Of a DNA stretch of 61,607 nt, positions 1 to 9,525 are shown piece after piece. Source of the stretch: Ectocarpus siliculosus (Eukaryota > Sar > Phaeophyceae > Ectocarpales > Ectocarpaceae). The position numbers were made by a program, and so were the translations under genes. Under the pieces are notes generated by a model. It saw nothing but the letters and a program-made list of their open reading frames with translations, ran no database searches and was not told the DNA's origin. How positions within the stretch are numbered: position 1 is the first letter of the stretch; every line of letters begins with the position of its first letter. The DNA is taken from assembly GCA_000310025.1 (NCBI GenBank), contig FN649727.1:6653138-6714744 (forward strand). Direction: 5' to 3'.

Positions 1-45
1 ATCATTCAATGTAAGTATTGGATTGGGTTGGGTGAGGCCTCCTGC
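1..45 (+). repeat. B2 copy of split direct repeat
   Basis: Copy of 361-405 at the very start of the window; it may be truncated by the window edge. Confidence 0.7.
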
Positions 46-177
46 ACCGATAGGAGGGCCTCGCCGTGAAGTAACTCTTCGGGCTGGGCATACAGATCGC
101 AATATGCCCACACCCGAAGCGTTTGAATGATCAGCAAGTTCATGAATAGAAATAGTATTCGTGGGGCGGGTGGGATG

Positions 178-334
178 GTCTCAAATATTTCTTCTTTCTC
201 CTCTGTTCCGGCGTAGTTCGGGAGAGAGAAAGGGAACTAAACAAGGTAGGTTCATTTTCCAACATGCTTCATGGGATATCTGGCTCTTCCCGATTTCGTT
301 CCGAAATCCAGGTTCGTCTCAAATCCGAGATTAC
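178..334 (+). repeat. A2 copy of split direct repeat
   Basis: About 157 bp, starting TCTCAAATATTTCTTC and ending TCAAATCCGAGATTAC. It matches 2399-2557 in the same orientation with roughly 80% identity by eye, including the shared stretch CTCTTCCCGATTTCG. Confidence 0.85.
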
Positions 335-360
335 TGTTGTATTCTTATCCCTTACCCAGA

Positions 361-405
361 TCATTCAATGTAAGTATTGGATTTGGTTGGGTGAGGCCTC
401 CTGCG
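361..405 (+). repeat. B1 copy of split direct repeat
   Basis: 45 bp beginning ATCATTCAATGTAAGTATTG, repeated at 1-45 with one or two mismatches. Both copies then diverge. It lies between the 3' end of the recombinase frame and repeat A2. Confidence 0.75.
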
Positions 406-513
406 CCGGCCTGTGGTCCCCCCCATTACTTTCTTGTTAATTATCCGATCTGTCACATCTTAGTTATTGACCACTCACGCCTCTAAGCTAGGTCTCGCCC
501 ACCCAAACTTTCT

Positions 514-2392
514 TTATTTTTCGCGGCGAGCACACGCAGAGAAATCGCATGTGAAGTCAGCCGACAACGGCAACGCGTTTGAGTCTGCGTACAGCTCGCT
601 ACGGGTCCTCTTGGAACCCGTTGCCCCCACACTAGTAGTGGCGCCAACATATCGCTTCGCTACACTCTCCGTACGCCACCCGGCAATTTTCATGATAGCG
701 TCCATCGCCGTTCCGTCAAGCGACTGCGCTACAGAACCTCCGACGCGGAACGAGTGCATAGTGTAGCGGTGCGGCAGTCCCGCCGCTCGCAAATGCCCTT
801 GTAGGGCAGCCGTCATCTGAACCGCCGTAAGCGGAGCGCAGCCCCGAGTTCCATCCAGCAGAACGATAGGAAACAGATGCCCTTGGGACAAATCCCAGCC
901 AATACGCTCCGCCGCACTGATGTAGGCCGTAACATTGCTCACCGCACAAATAGACGGGCAAGCGACGTCCGAACGCACGACCACGGCATCAACGGAGTCC
1001 CGGAGGGTCTTGCCAAACTGGAAGTTGAAAATCAGACCCTCCCCCGCGGGCAACCGCAGAACTTGCGATCCCATGGTGAAGGAGAGATCATGGCCTCGCC
1101 GCATGGAGGCGAACCCCAGCGAAAACAAAGCGACGTCCCTGGTGAGCTCAATACGTTCCGCCAAAGAGGACGCAGTCTGCGCGCGAGAGCGCATGTCCCT
1201 CAACAGATCGATGAGGACGTGCGGTAACATAGCCTCTGCCTGGTTGACAGCGACACCCACACGTTTTTGTTCCTCCCCCGTGAAGACGAGGTAGGAGTCG
1301 ATGAGAGGACTACAACAGGGGTTGCCCGAGCGCGTGGCAGGGTCCCAGCTGCTGTCTTTTCCCAACTGTTCTTGCATCGCCATCTTCAGCTTGGACGCGA
1401 TCCCTTTCTGCATGGACGCGGCGGCATACCGCTTAGCACATGGCGTGTTGGAAGACAATCGCGGCCGTGAGTCGTGCCGACACCAGGGCATGCCCTGTCG
1501 TGCACCCACTTGGTACCACTACCTTGTGTGTCCAAGAAGCAGAGATAGTCAAACACGTCTCGGTCCGACGCCTGCTTCCAACCCCGACGTTGTTTAGTCG
1601 CCGAAAGTATGAAAGCGTCGAACCCGTCCGCTACGGCGCACTTGCGCTGTTGAGCACGACGGTTAGATGCGGCCGAGAGGACCTGATCACCACGAGCGCG
1701 CAGCGCGTCGAAATCGATCGACACCCGAGCCGCTTGAGGGTCACGCGGTACCGGACGCCCGCGGGCAGGCTGAACACCGCAGGACCAACAATAGTTGTAA
1801 TGTCCCACGTTTTCCGCCTGGCACGACTAACACAGCCTTCTGACTGCAGGAGGCGGCCATGGCGGAGCGCGAGTTCCACAGTGTACTCGGCCAGGAGCTT
1901 CTTCGCCTCGGCCTGGCGATAGGCAACTGACTTGTCGCCCGCCCGCGAAGTGGCCACCTTCCTGGCGCGCGCCAAAACTGCCGTGTAGGTCTCCGCCCCG
2001 GGAAGGGGCGGCAGCCGAGTGGCCACCTCACCCAAACGGAGGACCAACTCCTCCACAGTGCCCTGATCGCAACCGAGCCGGTTGCGGTCGAACACCCGCC
2101 CAAGGTCCTGCGTTGCCCCTGCTCCCGGCACCAGCGCCGTGTAGCACGGCAGAGCGTAGGCCGCCGTGGTCGCGTCCACAAACGCGGCCGTCTGGCGGTC
2201 GGGCCGGGGAGGCAGCCCAGGTGGAGGCGGGGAAAGCGGTCCCATCGGCGCGCTGGCAGCCGCTGGGGCCGCGGCAGCCGCCGCCGGGGCAGCAGCCGCT
2301 GAGGAAGCAGGCGCCGCCGCTGAGGAAGCCGTTGTAGAAGAAGCAGCCGCCGAAGTCGCCGCCGTGGAGCGCCGCGTGTTGCGAGGCGGCAT
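514..2392 (-). pseudogene. Tyrosine recombinase, broken by two frameshifts
   Basis: Site-specific recombinase of the tyrosine (phage-integrase) fold; it would cut and rejoin DNA at element termini. The frame starts at 2392 (MPPRNTRRS, then an Ala/Ser/Pro-rich leader) and runs to about 1740. It continues in a second frame (RVSIDFDALRARGDQV... to WVHDRACPGVG, about 1735-1450) and ends in a third (CAKRYAAASMQKG onward, about 1445-514). The catalytic domain in the last frame shows box-I arginine (SMRRGHDL), the H-x-x-R motif MHSFRVGGS, and the nucleophilic tyrosine in GWRTESVAKRYVG, so R-H-R-Y is complete. Two frame changes, near 1740 and 1450, lack convincing introns, so I call it a decayed copy. 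Introns are the alternative explanation. Confidence 0.75.
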
Positions 2393-2398
2393 GTTACG

Positions 2399-2557
2399 AC
2401 TCTCAAATATATCCCTTCTCCTCGGTAGCTCCGGCGTATTTCGGGAGAGAAAAGGGGGATTAAACTAGGTGGGGTCATTTTCCAACATCCTTTCTGGAAT
2501 ATCTGACTCTTCCCGATTTCGTTCCGAAATCTAGATGCGTCTCAAATCCGAGATTAC
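2399..2557 (+). repeat. A1 copy of split direct repeat
   Basis: Direct copy of 178-334, with the same order of blocks and the same end TCAAATCCGAGATTAC. The recombinase start codon sits at 2392, a few bases inside this repeat, so the repeat probably supplies promoter or leader. The KDZ-gene open frame begins directly on its other side. Confidence 0.85.
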
Positions 2558-2695
2558 GAACGACATCACCTCAACGGTGGCCGGCCACACCACTCCGTCC
2601 ATGGGCGAATCGAATCAATCCTTGGCCCGAAATACACGCATTGCCCGCTAGCGGACCATAAGTCCGCGGAAATCGACAGCATCCTGACGCCGTGC

Positions 2696-5600
2696 ATGTT
2701 GTCGTGGAACTTGTTAAAAGAAGGGGCGGACGTACATGCCGACCAAGTAATCGCAACCGCAGTCGATGGCTTCAGCTTGGTTAGCCACTCTACCAATTCT
2801 CTATCGTATGTCGGCCCCTGGTAAATTTCGTCGCCTAGGGTACTCCTGAGGAGAGGATCCAGCATACCTCTGTGGGTTACTGTGGCACACATCGCTGCTA
2901 CGTTGCATATCTGACAGGGCGGGCTTCAACTCCGACGCTGAACTGCACTCCAACACGGCCGCCGCGGACGTCGGCGGCGGCCGGGAGTTGCGCCTCCTGG
3001 GTTCAGAGCTCCTGCAGTGCTGGGAGATATACGCCGTGCTTAAGGCCGCAAATGATGTCGGTAAGAAAGTTGCGTTGTCCCCTTACTGCAACATGTTGTA
3101 TTCTGTTGTGACAACACAGCAGACCTCTCCCCGCATTGGAATACATTTCCCATCGACGGCGAACAAAAATTAGTACCCAATCCCCAATCCGACCGCGTAC
3201 AGGTTAACAGTAACTTCTCGTAGGAAGGATAAGGGAGCGCCGAGCAGGGGACATGCGTGCGAGCCTTTTATTTGGCAGTAGTCAATCGTTTGTTTCTTCT
3301 TGTCTTTCCTCTGTCATTACGCAAGGGGTGGGACACCTACCCGGGGTGGGAGATGTTTGACAAGCCTTAGCGGTTACACGAACGACCGCGCGTCCTCTAC
3401 AGCACAGAGGGTTATTCACACAGAACCGACAACCGATGGCGAGTCGCCTTCAGCTATCGTGCTGGCAGCTGACTCAAGTTCTTCGTCTTGCTTGCCGTTA
3501 CTCAAACTTTCTCCGTTATGATTGCGTGCAAGGTCCACACAAGTGGTACGCATTGCCGGGCCAGGCACTCAAGCCAAGGGATCCCAAGGCTGTCGATGTG
3601 TTTGATCAGAGAGGTGAGCAGTCAGGATGCAATAGTTGGGCGGGGCTACGTCGTGTCGAGGAGGAGCTCAACGACAGGTACTGGAGGGACTCCCCGTGGG
3701 TAGATCACGCTTGTGATCAGTGCCGGAAATACACTCCCATAGAGGGACAGGACTTCTGGACGCAGGCGGCCGCGATAGACGGCAATACGTCCACGCGATA
3801 CTTCAAGGTCTGCAAGTGTTTGTTTTCGGCGGAGAATGCCTTACTCTTGGCTCGTTTTATTCTGGTGTCGCAAGACAGTCTCATACTTCGTCATCCATAC
3901 CTTCCGCTCGTCGGTTTGGGTTCGTCCACTCCAAACACTGCCAAGGACGTTGCACAGCGGCGGGTAGATGATATTATTCTTAAATGATGCGTATTGCCGG
4001 GACTTTGTTAGGCGCATTTCGATGTTCTCGCCGTTAGTTGGCGCTGCCGTGTGTTTCACATGGACCTGCTTTTCGAGGCGCCGTGGGTGGGGGCGCTAAG
4101 TGTTACTTGAACGTCCCCGTACACACACTCCTTTGTTGTCGCATGGTTCCCGGATTTTTTCCTGTTTGCCCAGCTCACGCACAGACCAACCATCAACGTC
4201 GTTTGTAACGCCTGTTGATCCCACAAAATATAACTCGACACCACCCTCTCCTTCAAACGTCCCGCGCCTTCACAAGCCAGTGCTCTTTCTACAAGTGTGA
4301 CCGTGACATTGAAGGGCTTCACTCCACGCAGACGTACGTTGCAACTTAGTGTCGAGCGAAGACACGGTTGAGCACGATTCCCTAGAAGCTAACCCTCGTC
4401 CGAAGCCCTGTCCCAAGCCCTTGCCGCTAGGCTGCACGTATTCGTGCATCATCACCACAACCAACGTTCAATACGTGTCGCTAAAGCTACCTGAATGGTA
4501 GCGTCATGCCCAAGTTCATCACGCTTGCTGAGACACGCGTTAGTCGACGTATCGGTATGAGGAAAAACGATGGCAGCTGCGCCGTCGATTAGCTTTCTGG
4601 GATAGTAAGGCGTGCCGCTTGTACAACGCTAGATCGATGGCTGAGGTTTTCGTGACACAGGCTCACCAACAGCATGCATAACGTAACCAGCTACGTCTTC
4701 CATACACTGCGAGACCAGTCAAACGACAACCAACACAAACTGCGTATCGTAGGAAGGCAACAATAATCAAGATACGCCGAGGTCTTTTCGTGATCTTTTG
4801 TGATCTTTGAATGGCAGATACTGCGAGGACCACGCTGCTGTACACGGGCACAAATGCGCGTTCTGGGTCGCACAACCGCCCTGCGGAAACATTCGCGACG
4901 ACAACAGGCTAACGTGCACAGCACACAAGGCACAGGAGGACGAGTTCAACAGAAGGAACCGGGAGGTTACGTGGACTGCTGCACAGCGAGCGCGCTTCTT
5001 GGACCAGGAGGTGTCGTAGAATCAACGCATGTTACGCCCACCCGCCTTTAGGACGAAACAGCAATTTACGACGAAGCGTTTTTGATGTGGGGTTTCTGCA
5101 TAAACAACCATCGCGGCGGTGGCATACTCTGTGATTGGTTACCGACATGATATCGTCTTTACATCACCAGAGGGTTCGGGAGGGCTTCTCAACTACGTCT
5201 CAAGTACGTGTTTCGTCGTGAGTCTAAAGAAGAGTCTTTGGACTTCTTCGAAGGTACAGACCTGCTTGGGGTCCTCCTCCTTCATCTGGCCCGTTTTACA
5301 GAACCCCAATAACTGTTACTCCTTTCCCTTTGCGTTCTTTATTTTTGGAAGTTTTTTTATGGAAAACCGCTCCGATAGGGGTGCCGTTTTTGCTTCAGCA
5401 AAAACTGTTTGTCGGCCGTACTCCGCGTACTTATCGGGTATTGTTTGTGTAGTGTATTAACTTCAGACGGTGAGGCAACGCCCGTACCCAGGGCGCTGTC
5501 GTGCTCAGAAAGGAGGAGTGGCAGCAGGGCTGCTGCACACAACAAAAGGGGGCCCCGGTGCATCATCACCGTACCCCTACCTAAAAGGTTCTACACCATC

Positions 5601-7215
5601 TGCGTCACACTTGTACGTACGGCTAACATATCCAAACCATGTCCGTAGACCCACGAACAAAAACAAATGTTAGAGGTACTCCCGTACGTGATGTGTGCAC
5701 GTTCCAATCTAAAAACTATCGCACAAGCGCCGTGGCTTTTGCATCGACTGCCCCTCTGCTTCACGGGCGAGAAATACCCACCTCAACGTATTTCCTTCAA
5801 CAGCGCAAGCTATTTTACCCTACACTCTACTCCTAACCCCACACCACAGCTACAGGACAATAGGCGCGTTCCGGCCGGGATGAACCCTCCGACATGGGTT
5901 CTCAGGCGAGGACGGAACGCGCCCGGCAGACGGCGCGAACGTTTTTTGTCACACCGCATAGACTTGAGACAGAAGGTCCACACACCAACATCAGTTGAGG
6001 GTGTACATCACCATGTACTCCAAGAATACACTGTAGGGGGGTCTGCGATTGAAGCCCACTGACACCGCAGGCTTCGGGTTTAACCTATTTTGAACGTGGC
6101 GGTATCGAGTGTATCATAACGAATCTGGCGCGCATGGGAGCAGCCGGATTTAAGCCACATTGATCGGCACCATCACAAACCCCTACCTCCCTTGTCACTG
6201 CGTGCGTGTGTGTGCCGACAACATAGCCTGAGGACATGAGGATGCTCGGTGCAATTCTAGGAAGGAAGAGCAGCTGGGGGAGTCTTCCCGCGGGATAGTG
6301 CCCCTCTTGGAGGCGGAAGGATGTGCCGATGTGGACGCGGCCCTGAAACATATTTTTCCCGATGAGGATCGACGCCCGACCATCCTCTTTTACGACAAGG
6401 CCTGCGTTCTGGACCGCTACCTGAGCGGCCGAGGGGATCTGTCCTGGGTTGGAACGATGCTGATCGTCGACCGGTACACGTGGGCCTGTGTTTCCAAAGC
6501 ACCCGGGGCAATTCAACGAGAGACTACGTACACCTCGGCCTAAAGTAGGGCGTGCTCCCTGTAAGTAAGTTGCTCACAGCAGCAGGTTGGGCGTTCTAAG
6601 TTGTAGTTTTGCGTGGCGTTGGGGGTGACGTGTACAGTGTGTCCGAACTCCAACTTGGAATGAAGTACCGTCGTCGAACACATACCCCGGCCGTACCCAA
6701 TACCCGTGTTGTGCGCATGTCGTTACTGTGGACGCCGGCAGGTTCCATTATCGGGGCCAAACGGAGCTTGCGTGCTCTATCCTCAACAACCCAAACGACT
6801 ACAACAACCCTCTTCTGTGGAACTTGCAGCAAGGCCCACCCGAGTTCTACTGGAACTCCTCCATCGCCGAGTCCAACAACGGGTGGCTAAGCGGTGCGTC
6901 AGATACACCCTGCGTCGAACCAATAGCAGTTTCTGGTTATCACCGTCATTACAGCCCCCCGTTGATGTCTTTTACTCGCTGTCTCACTCGTAATCCGTGT
7001 TGTTTCATCCATTAAGGCTAAGTACCTCCAACTACGTTAACTACCCACACTTGTTCTGAAACGCATGCCTCTCTTGCTGACCAGGATTTCGACATGTACT
7101 CATGCGCATGCCAAAGGTGCTGAACCGTTTCGTCTTGGACAACAACATCTGCTTCAAGAACGAGCTCCTGCTCACCAAAAAGCTGTTGTCCCAGCACCCG
7201 ACCTTTGACCGTTAG
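2696..7215 (+). CDS. KDZ-type transposase, multi-exon
   Basis: Probable DDE-type transposase of the KDZ (Kyakuja-Dileera-Zisupton) group with cysteine clusters. Supported exons: 2696-2820, 2918-3060, 3479-3807, 4818-5010, 6261-6473, 6742-6893, 7085-7215 (stop). Phases agree at 2820/2918, 3060/3479, 6473/6742 and 6893/7085; one or more exons are missing on each side of the 4818-5010 exon. Motifs: DHACDQCRKY then AAAIDGNTSTRYFK in exon 3; GRYCEDH...HKC...PPC...LTCTAHK in exon 4, like the CxC cluster found with KDZ transposases; PTILFYDKACVLDRYL and IVDRFHYRGQTELAC (formed by splicing) in the core; then NSSIAESNNGWLSGFRHVL. The last exon ends in PTFDR. The frame stays open upstream of the Met at 2696 as far as repeat A1 near 2557, so the true 5' end may have been cut off by the neighbouring element. 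The family assignment rests on recalled motif patterns. Confidence 0.65.
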
Positions 7216-8298
7216 CGAAGCACGTACAACACACACATCCTTAACGGCAGGTTGTAGACGTCAGGAACCGCACAGCTCCCGCTGCCATCTTTTTCGTCCT
7301 CCTACGGTATGTCGAGAGTGGGCCAACATTCCTACCGATCCGAGTTCCCTGGTGCTCTCTACCTCGCAGAGAGGAATTCCACCCGCACAGATGTCCTGGG
7401 GTGATGGGCTGAAGGATGCACTTGGTTATGGTTACACCATTCGCGCTGCCTAATGGGGCTGCTTTACGTACATTCGAGCCGTTTAGGTTGCTTCCTCTTA
7501 TCTAGCTGCGTCATCTCACTTTGATCGGCGACGTTTCTTACTACAGTGGGTTTACTAGAATGGGTTGACGTTGTTGTCGGTTTTTTTTTTGTCCCATTGC
7601 ACGGTTGACATTGTAAATTGCCAACGTTTCCCGGTATGGGTTTCCTTCCTGGCGGGGGTGTTGTCTGTTCTCGGGACGATATGTGCCGTGCGTATGTCAA
7701 CATCGTGGTTCCGACTTCTTGTCACTATCTTGGTTCCGACGAAATCTTTTTTCCTTGTTGCGTCGTACACAGCGTAACGACGATATTTTAACGATGCCCG
7801 ATGCGGAGTTCGTGGTGAAGGTGTCGAGCGTGGATTTTCTATGGTACTGTGTTTGGCTTCATATATTTTTTCACAACATCGTTTATTGTGGCGTCATTAC
7901 GTACGTTAGTGTTTCCTTCGTGGTTCTTCAGGACCGAGCCAAATAGTTCCGAATATGGGGCATATACAGCAAGGGGTAAGGGATTCAGGTCGTGGCAGAA
8001 GCGACCCCGCCCCAAGAAGCGTAAGGGGGTTTCAACCACGTGGACGCGAGATGGTCACGACATACCGGGTTTCATATCGTCGCCGAAGCGAACCCGCAGG
8101 CCAAATGGCGTTCTGTTCCTTACTTTATTTATCTCTCCCCGAGGTAGTATACACGCATTCGTGCGTGCCCGTTCAGGTGACAAAAGGGTTTCAAACCATA
8201 CCCACCCGAAGCTTTCCCGCCCCGCGGCCCTCTTCATTGCGTCGGGGTTTTCCGTTTATTTCTTTGTCTCGGTGCAGATGTTTGATACATTCGCCCAT
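7216..8298. other. No gene recognised
   Basis: Short open frames on both strands only, none with a recognisable domain. It probably includes the 3' flank of the KDZ element. No inverted repeat matching the 5' side of that gene was noticed. Confidence 0.5.
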
Positions 8299-8600
8299 AA
8301 CCAAGTGAAATTACCCCGTGGGTACCCACGGGCACCATAGGTAATGTCCATGGGTACCCATGGGTACCCATACATAACCAAGTGAAATTATCCCGTGGGT
8401 ACCCATGGGTTCCCACAGACAATGCCCATGGGTACCCATGGGTTCCCAAGGGCAATGCCTATGGGTGCCCATGGGTACCCACAGACAATGCCCGTGGGTA
8501 CTCATGGCCACACACATGGCGACCCATGGGCACCCAAACTGATGCCTAACGCTAGCCCATGGCCGTCACCGTGGGTAGCCACAGGCACCCGTGGTGTTAA
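8299..8600. repeat. Palindromic GGGTACCC-rich array, copy 1
   Basis: Many copies of the perfect palindrome CATGGGTACCCATG and variants, separated by CAATGCC-type spacers at 33-34 bp (8418, 8452, 8485). A longer block starting AACCAAGTGAAATTA occurs at about 8299 and again at about 8376. Both strands read the same motif, so translations give Met-Gly-Thr-His-Gly runs; these are not genes. Confidence 0.85.
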
Positions 8601-9159
8601 CCGTGGGTAGCGATCCATTGGTATCGGTGGTGTAGCACCCTACGGGTGCCGACGGGTATTCATGATGATCACCACGGGACCTATTCGTCCCGACTAAGGA
8701 AAGACTACACGTCTTGGAGCTTTGAAAACAACTAAACCCACCGTACCGTTTAAATCTGCAACAAGTAAGTATGATGAAGAGACCTGCCCAAGGCCTCGGC
8801 GTGCGTGTGCACTGTACGAAACACGGGAGATGCGACAACGCCCTCAGCGTCGCGCCGTGGATCTGGGTGAGCCTAGCGCCGTGGATCTGGGTGAGGCCAC
8901 ACTGACGCGCTTTCCTCCACGCCCACACCAAGCTTTAGATACCTTCCTTTCTTTCTTTATATTCTTGCGCCGAGCTGGAATAATGCTGGACTCACTAACT
9001 GCTGTGCTGTGAGCCTCCCACGAAACCTTGGGTGTACCACCTCGCTGCGGCCGCGCCTTCGTCGACCCCGCCTAATCGATGTTATAGAGTACGCTTAATC
9101 TTGGTACCCGTTGTGATCCCCGTGGTGGTGAAAGCCATTACGGTCCCCCGTGAGCCGTG

Positions 9160-9245
9160 GGTGGCCGTGGGTACCCATGGGTACCCACGGGCAATGCCCA
9201 TGGGTACCCATGGGGCGTGGGTACCCATGGGTACCCATGGGCACG
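9160..9245. repeat. Palindromic GGGTACCC-rich array, copy 2
   Basis: Same repeat as 8299-8600, about 560 bp away: alternating GGGTACCCATGGGTACCC blocks with one GGGCAATGCCCATGG spacer that is itself nearly palindromic. Between the arrays (8600-9160) I see no gene, only a short direct repeat CCGTGGATCTGGGTGAG near 8860-8895. Confidence 0.8.
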
Positions 9246-9525
9246 AATAACGATAGTGTATATGATTGGTGTATGCGGCGATCAATAGAGACAGTCCACT
9301 GTTCACAGCATGTTGAAGGCGTTGTAAACTATTGGATCGCCGATGAAACAGGTCGACGCGCCAAACAATGGCAACGGACGGAGGCCGTTGTCGATACGAC
9401 CGAACACGTATGCACATGCCCTATGGCAATGAATGAAGGCGGAAGGCCCCACGATGCAACCCGCTATCACACCACACTGCACTATCCGCCGGGTCAGGCT
9501 ACCTACAAGATCACAGGGGCAGAGT

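Larger units (their letters stand above)
1..2557 (-). mobile_element. Tyrosine-recombinase element with split direct repeats
   Basis: Read on the minus strand the order is A1 (2557-2399), recombinase frame (2392-514), B1 (405-361), A2 (334-178), B2 (45-1). This A1-gene-B1-A2-B2 plan is the split-direct-repeat architecture known from Ngaro/PAT-type tyrosine-recombinase retrotransposons. Only a recombinase frame is visible in about 2.5 kb; there is no reverse transcriptase or RNase H motif. It may be an internally deleted Ngaro relative or a different RT-less element. The outer edge of B2 may lie beyond the window start, so full length and target duplication cannot be judged. Confidence 0.65.

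Noticed and set aside
2566-2892. 108-codon minus-strand frame beside the recombinase element
   Set aside because: Antisense to the first KDZ exon (2696-2820), which has a phase-matched donor; taken as a shadow.
8234-8610. Open frames rich in Gly-Thr-His-Gly on both strands
   Set aside because: Translation of a palindromic tandem repeat; identical on either strand.
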